Shown here piece by piece: positions 5,710 to 8,514 of a stretch of 8,514 nucleotides of DNA (position 1 is the stretch's first letter; each line of letters opens with the position of its first letter). The stretch is from contig JBCBIX010000111.1 in NCBI GenBank assembly GCA_038523965.1, forward strand, positions 1 to 8,514, in the 5' to 3' direction. The notes under the pieces are model-generated. The model was not told where the DNA came from. It saw nothing but the letters and a program-made list of their open reading frames with translations, and ran no database searches. Both the position numbers and the translations under genes were made by a program. This stretch comes from JAJRXG01 sp038523965 (GTDB lineage Bacteria > Bacteroidota > Bacteroidia > Chitinophagales > Saprospiraceae).

Positions 5710-7803
5710 ATGAAAGTTCAAATCTTCCTTGTCATTATGATGGCCATTGGCTTGGTAACCTGCACGGAGACGCTGGAAGATATGGACTGGTCACATTATC
5801 TCGGTGATCCGCATAGCACTCAGTACTGCGAAGCGAAGGAGATCAATCGGTCAAACGTCTCGCAACTTAGGCAAGTGTGGACATTTGATGGTGGCGGAGC
5901 ACATCCGGATAACCGCTCACAAATACAGTGCAATCCTTTTGTTATAGATGGCATTATGTATGGTACCACTGCCAAATTAGAATTGGTCGCCCTTGATGCT
6001 ACCGACGGAGAACTACTGTGGCGATTTGATCCGAATGACGGGCGTTACGAATTGTTTGGAATGGGGGTGAATCGTGGCCTGGCCTGGCATAGTAGCGCGG
6101 ATGGAGCCAGGATCCTGTATTCAGTCGGAGCGAAACTATTTGCCATCGATCCTGACAAGGGCGAGCCCATTTCATCATTTGGGAAAGACGGTGCGATCGA
6201 CCTGCACCAGGGCTTAGGAGAGGACGCTCAGGATCTTTTTATTGTGAGTAATACCCCCGGCATTATCTACCAGGATCTCATCATCATGGGATCCAGAGTA
6301 TCTGAGAGCACAGGCGCGGCTCCAGGTCATATCAGAGCATTTGATGTGCATAGTGGTGAATCTCAATGGATATTTCGCACCATACCTCTGCCAGGGGAGT
6401 ATGGATATGATACTTGGCCTAAGGAGGCTTATCTGAATTCAGGAGGTGCTAACGCGTGGGCTGGCATGAGCTTAGATCATGATAGGGGCGTAGTTTATGT
6501 TCCTACCGGTTCTGCCTCTTATGATTTTTATGGTGGGGATCGTATCGGAGATAACCTATTTGCGAATTGTATTATCGCCTTGGATGCCGCTACGGGAGAG
6601 CGCCTCTGGCACTTACAAACAATCCATCATGATCTGTGGGACAAGGATGTACCAGCACCACCTAACCTGGTTAAAGTTCGGAAGGATGGACAGGAAATAG
6701 ACGCTATTGCTCAGATCACCAAAAATGGATTAGTCTACGTATTGGACCGGGATACTGGGGAGCCCATTTACGCGGTGGATGAGATTGAAGTTTCTAAAAG
6801 CACTTTGGAAGGTGAGAAGGCCGCCGAGACTCAACCGTGGCCCACAGTATATCCACCATTTACTCGAACTCATCTTACAGAAGCAGACTTTCCAACCCGA
6901 TCCGAGGAGGCACGAGTGTACGCGGAGCAAGTATTTGCAAATACCGCCTATGGATCACCATACGAACCTCCTACTGAGCAAGGAACTGTGTTTTTTCCGG
7001 GATTAGATGGGGGAGGAGAATGGGGTGGCGCTGCGTATGATCCCCAAACGAATGACCTAATCATCAATAGCAATGAACTGCCATGGCGAATTGTAATGAA
7101 TAGAGTAGGTGAGGTCTCGCCGGGGCAAGGACTCTATGCTACCTATTGTATGGGTTGTCATGGAGCAGATTTCGCAGGTAATCAGATGTTTGGGAATGTC
7201 CCTTCTCTCCAGAACCTAAAGTTCTCCCAGACACTGGCCGAAGTTGTTGCTATCGTACATCAAGGCCAAGGTGTGATGCCGGCCTTTCCGAGATTATCAG
7301 AGAGCAGGGTAAAAGCGATCTACGAATATATAATCGGTGAGGAGTCAACTGCATCAACTACAACAAGTGATGATTGGCCGTATCCCTACCGTATGCAAGG
7401 CTATGAGAAGCTCTATGCCCCTGACGGCTATCCGATAATCTCACCTCCATGGGGACATCTTACGAGTTACGATCTCGATGAGGCTAAGATCAACTGGCAG
7501 GTACCTCTTGGCGAACATGAAGAGCTATCTGCTCAAGGAATCCCAATCACAGGAACGGAAAATTACGGTGGTCCTGTGGTGACGGCAGGCGGCTTGATAT
7601 TCATCGCAGCGACGATGGATGAACGAATCCGAGCGTTTGACAAGTCGACTGGTGCATTACTGTGGGAACATCCGTTGCCGGCGGCAGGATATGCCACTCC
7701 GTCCTCATATGTCATCGATGGTAGGCAGTATATCGTCATCGCTTGTGGAGGTGGGAAATTGGATACCAAAAGCGGTGACCAGTACATTGCATTTGCATTG
7801 TAA
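5710..7803 (+). CDS. PQQ-dependent dehydrogenase with inserted cytochrome c domain
   Basis: A 697-residue exported quinoprotein, related to membrane glucose/quinate/polyol dehydrogenases, that oxidises a sugar, polyol or alcohol in the periplasm. A signal segment ends in GLVTC with C18 as a possible lipid acceptor; threonine before the cysteine is unusual, so lipidation is uncertain. The eight-bladed propeller starts at DWSHYLGDPHSTQY (26-39). Blade motifs ending in tryptophan recur (GELLW 100-104, GESQW 216-220, GERLW 296-300, GALLW 648-652). HHDLWDKDVPAPP (306-318) and the C-terminal TENYGGPVVTAGGLIFIAAT (616-635) are typical of the PQQ-binding dehydrogenase core. Between these, about 466-545, lies a complete class I cytochrome c domain: CMGCH (480-484) for covalent haem and M523 (GVMPAF) as likely sixth ligand. 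The propeller resumes after it, so this is an insertion and not a tail fusion. Electrons can pass from PQQ to haem within one chain. No pqq biosynthesis gene is present here. It starts 25 bp from the divergent sulfatase and 30 bp precede the next gene. Confidence 0.92.
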   Translation: MKVQIFLVIMMAIGLVTCTETLEDMDWSHYLGDPHSTQYCEAKEINRSNVSQLRQVWTFDGGGAHPDNRSQIQCNPFVIDGIMYGTTAKLELVALDATDGELLWRFDPNDGRYELFGMGVNRGLAWHSSADGARILYSVGAKLFAIDPDKGEPISSFGKDGAIDLHQGLGEDAQDLFIVSNTPGIIYQDLIIMGSRVSESTGAAPGHIRAFDVHSGESQWIFRTIPLPGEYGYDTWPKEAYLNSGGANAWAGMSLDHDRGVVYVPTGSASYDFYGGDRIGDNLFANCIIALDAATGERLWHLQTIHHDLWDKDVPAPPNLVKVRKDGQEIDAIAQITKNGLVYVLDRDTGEPIYAVDEIEVSKSTLEGEKAAETQPWPTVYPPFTRTHLTEADFPTRSEEARVYAEQVFANTAYGSPYEPPTEQGTVFFPGLDGGGEWGGAAYDPQTNDLIINSNELPWRIVMNRVGEVSPGQGLYATYCMGCHGADFAGNQMFGNVPSLQNLKFSQTLAEVVAIVHQGQGVMPAFPRLSESRVKAIYEYIIGEESTASTTTSDDWPYPYRMQGYEKLYAPDGYPIISPPWGHLTSYDLDEAKINWQVPLGEHEELSAQGIPITGTENYGGPVVTAGGLIFIAATMDERIRAFDKSTGALLWEHPLPAAGYATPSSYVIDGRQYIVIACGGGKLDTKSGDQYIAFAL

Positions 7804-7833
7804 ATCAACTCAACGTTAGTAAAAGCGGCGATC

Positions 7834-8202
7834 ATGATAGAACACTTGACTTCGATGTGGCACCTCTATCTGATGGCGGCCTTCTATATTTTTGCTGGGA
7901 TACAGCATTTTCGTGTTCCAAAATTTTTCTTAGCCATCACTCCTCCATGGGTACCCAGACCAGAGATAGTGAATCAATTAGTGGGAATTATTGAGATCAT
8001 ACTTGGGGTAGCCATTTTAATTCCACGAACCAAGAATATTGGAGCGGTTGGCATTATGGCCTTACTTGTCGCCGTTTTTCCAGCGAATCTTTACCATTTT
8101 CAGAAGGCACGCGCGAAGAAAAAGATGGTGCTGCCAACATTAATTCGACTACCTGTTCAATTGCTTTTGATCTGGTGGGCCTATTCTTATTATACCCATT
8201 AG
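7834..8202 (+). CDS. Small DoxX-like four-helix membrane protein
   Basis: A 122-residue inner-membrane protein with four hydrophobic segments at about 9-24, 45-63, 68-86 and 101-118. The motif AGIQHFRVPKFFLAITPPWVP (21-41), then GIIEIILGVAILIPRTK (51-67) and VAVFPANLYHF (79-89), is the pattern of the short DoxX-like family often annotated DoxX or MauE-type. DoxD/DoxX was first described as part of an archaeal thiosulfate:quinone oxidoreductase, and MauE helps mature a quinoprotein amine dehydrogenase, so a link to quinone or redox chemistry is plausible. The bacterial short members have no firm function. The gene lies 30 bp after the PQQ dehydrogenase on the same strand, probably in one transcript, which favours a role alongside it, such as electron transfer or assembly. 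An ATG at codon 8 (7855) is a possible alternative start; the first one is kept. Confidence 0.85.
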   Translation: MIEHLTSMWHLYLMAAFYIFAGIQHFRVPKFFLAITPPWVPRPEIVNQLVGIIEIILGVAILIPRTKNIGAVGIMALLVAVFPANLYHFQKARAKKKMVLPTLIRLPVQLLLIWWAYSYYTH

Positions 8203-8215
8203 AAACACGGCTAAT

Positions 8216-8514
8216 ATGTTTAATCCTCTGAAAAAATGTAATCACCTCACTGAATATTTCTCACCCCGAGTAGTAGGTGAAGTGAATGATGTCTATGTCA
8301 AAATTGCCAAGGTAAAAGGTGATGACATCCCGTGGCATTCTCACGAATTAGAAGATGAACTATTTTTCATCTTAGAGGGTAGCCTATTATTTGAACAAGA
8401 AGGGCTGGAGTCATTTAGGATGGCTGCTGGCGATATGCATATCGTGCCAAAAGGGGTCTTACATCGAATATCATCAACAGAAGAGTGTAAAATCTTACTT
8501 GTCGAGAATAAATC
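8216..8514 (+). CDS. Cupin-domain protein, cut by the window edge
   Basis: An open frame of 99 codons that runs off the right end, starting 13 bp after the DoxX-like stop. The predicted product starts MFNPLKKCNHLTEYFSPRVV and shows a single cupin barrel. Motif 1 is PWHSHELEDELFFILEG (39-55), with the metal-binding histidines H41 and H43 and the acidic residue near 47-48. Motif 2 is PKGVLHRI (78-85) with H83. Typical stand-alone cupins of this sort are about 110-120 residues, so only the last few codons are missing. Many of this class bind a divalent metal; catalytic activity (isomerase, dioxygenase) or ligand sensing cannot be decided from sequence. No signal peptide is seen, so it is cytoplasmic, unlike the dehydrogenase in the same apparent operon. 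Confidence 0.82.
   Translation, partial: MFNPLKKCNHLTEYFSPRVVGEVNDVYVKIAKVKGDDIPWHSHELEDELFFILEGSLLFEQEGLESFRMAAGDMHIVPKGVLHRISSTEECKILLVENK

Noticed and set aside
5685..5760. TTTG-N16-TACTTAAA on the minus strand as a promoter for the sulfatase.
   Set aside because: The -7 box matches TAnnTTTG poorly and the spacer is shorter than usual.

Overview
The window reads as chromosomal DNA of a member of the Bacteroidota, probably a free-living, possibly marine, chemoheterotroph. The reasons are indirect: start codons mostly lack a Shine-Dalgarno sequence, lipoprotein signals are frequent, a lipoprotein FKBP isomerase and a lipoprotein formylglycine-type sulfatase are present, and the PQQ dehydrogenase/small DoxX pair is of a style I associate with this phylum. 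No 16S, tRNA or housekeeping marker is present, so the assignment is an inference. Genes are densely packed and face both ways: two divergent pairs have about 25-30 bp between starts, and two convergent pairs have only 3-21 bp between stops.

Left part (1-2628): a secreted homologue of LipL32, the major surface protein of pathogenic Leptospira, lies on the plus strand. It converges on a full-length ABC exporter (fused permease and ATPase) on the minus strand. Middle part (2657-3759): a small membrane-anchored protein with a TPR-like repeat, of unknown function, is followed after a 98-bp gap holding a hairpin by a lipoprotein FKBP-type peptidyl-prolyl isomerase. A compact hairpin with a T-rich tail ends this strand. 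Right-middle (3763-5684, minus strand): a lipoprotein sulfatase whose end overlaps the start of a DUF1905/OmdA (YdeI-like) protein in a translationally coupled pair. Right part (5710-8514, plus strand): a PQQ-dependent dehydrogenase with a cytochrome c domain inserted in its propeller, a small four-helix DoxX-like membrane protein and a cupin cut by the window edge. These three have the spacing of one operon.

How they may work together: the sulfatase and the PQQ dehydrogenase both carry export signals and start 25 bp apart in opposite directions. Desulfation of an external substrate followed by its periplasmic oxidation, with electrons passed through the built-in cytochrome c to the respiratory chain and DoxX as a possible membrane partner, is a coherent but unproven reading. 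The most unusual item is the LipL32-like protein: it keeps the family core and the calcium-site residues as I recall them, but has lost the lipidation cysteine. I see no CRISPR array, insertion sequence, RNA gene or prophage gene.
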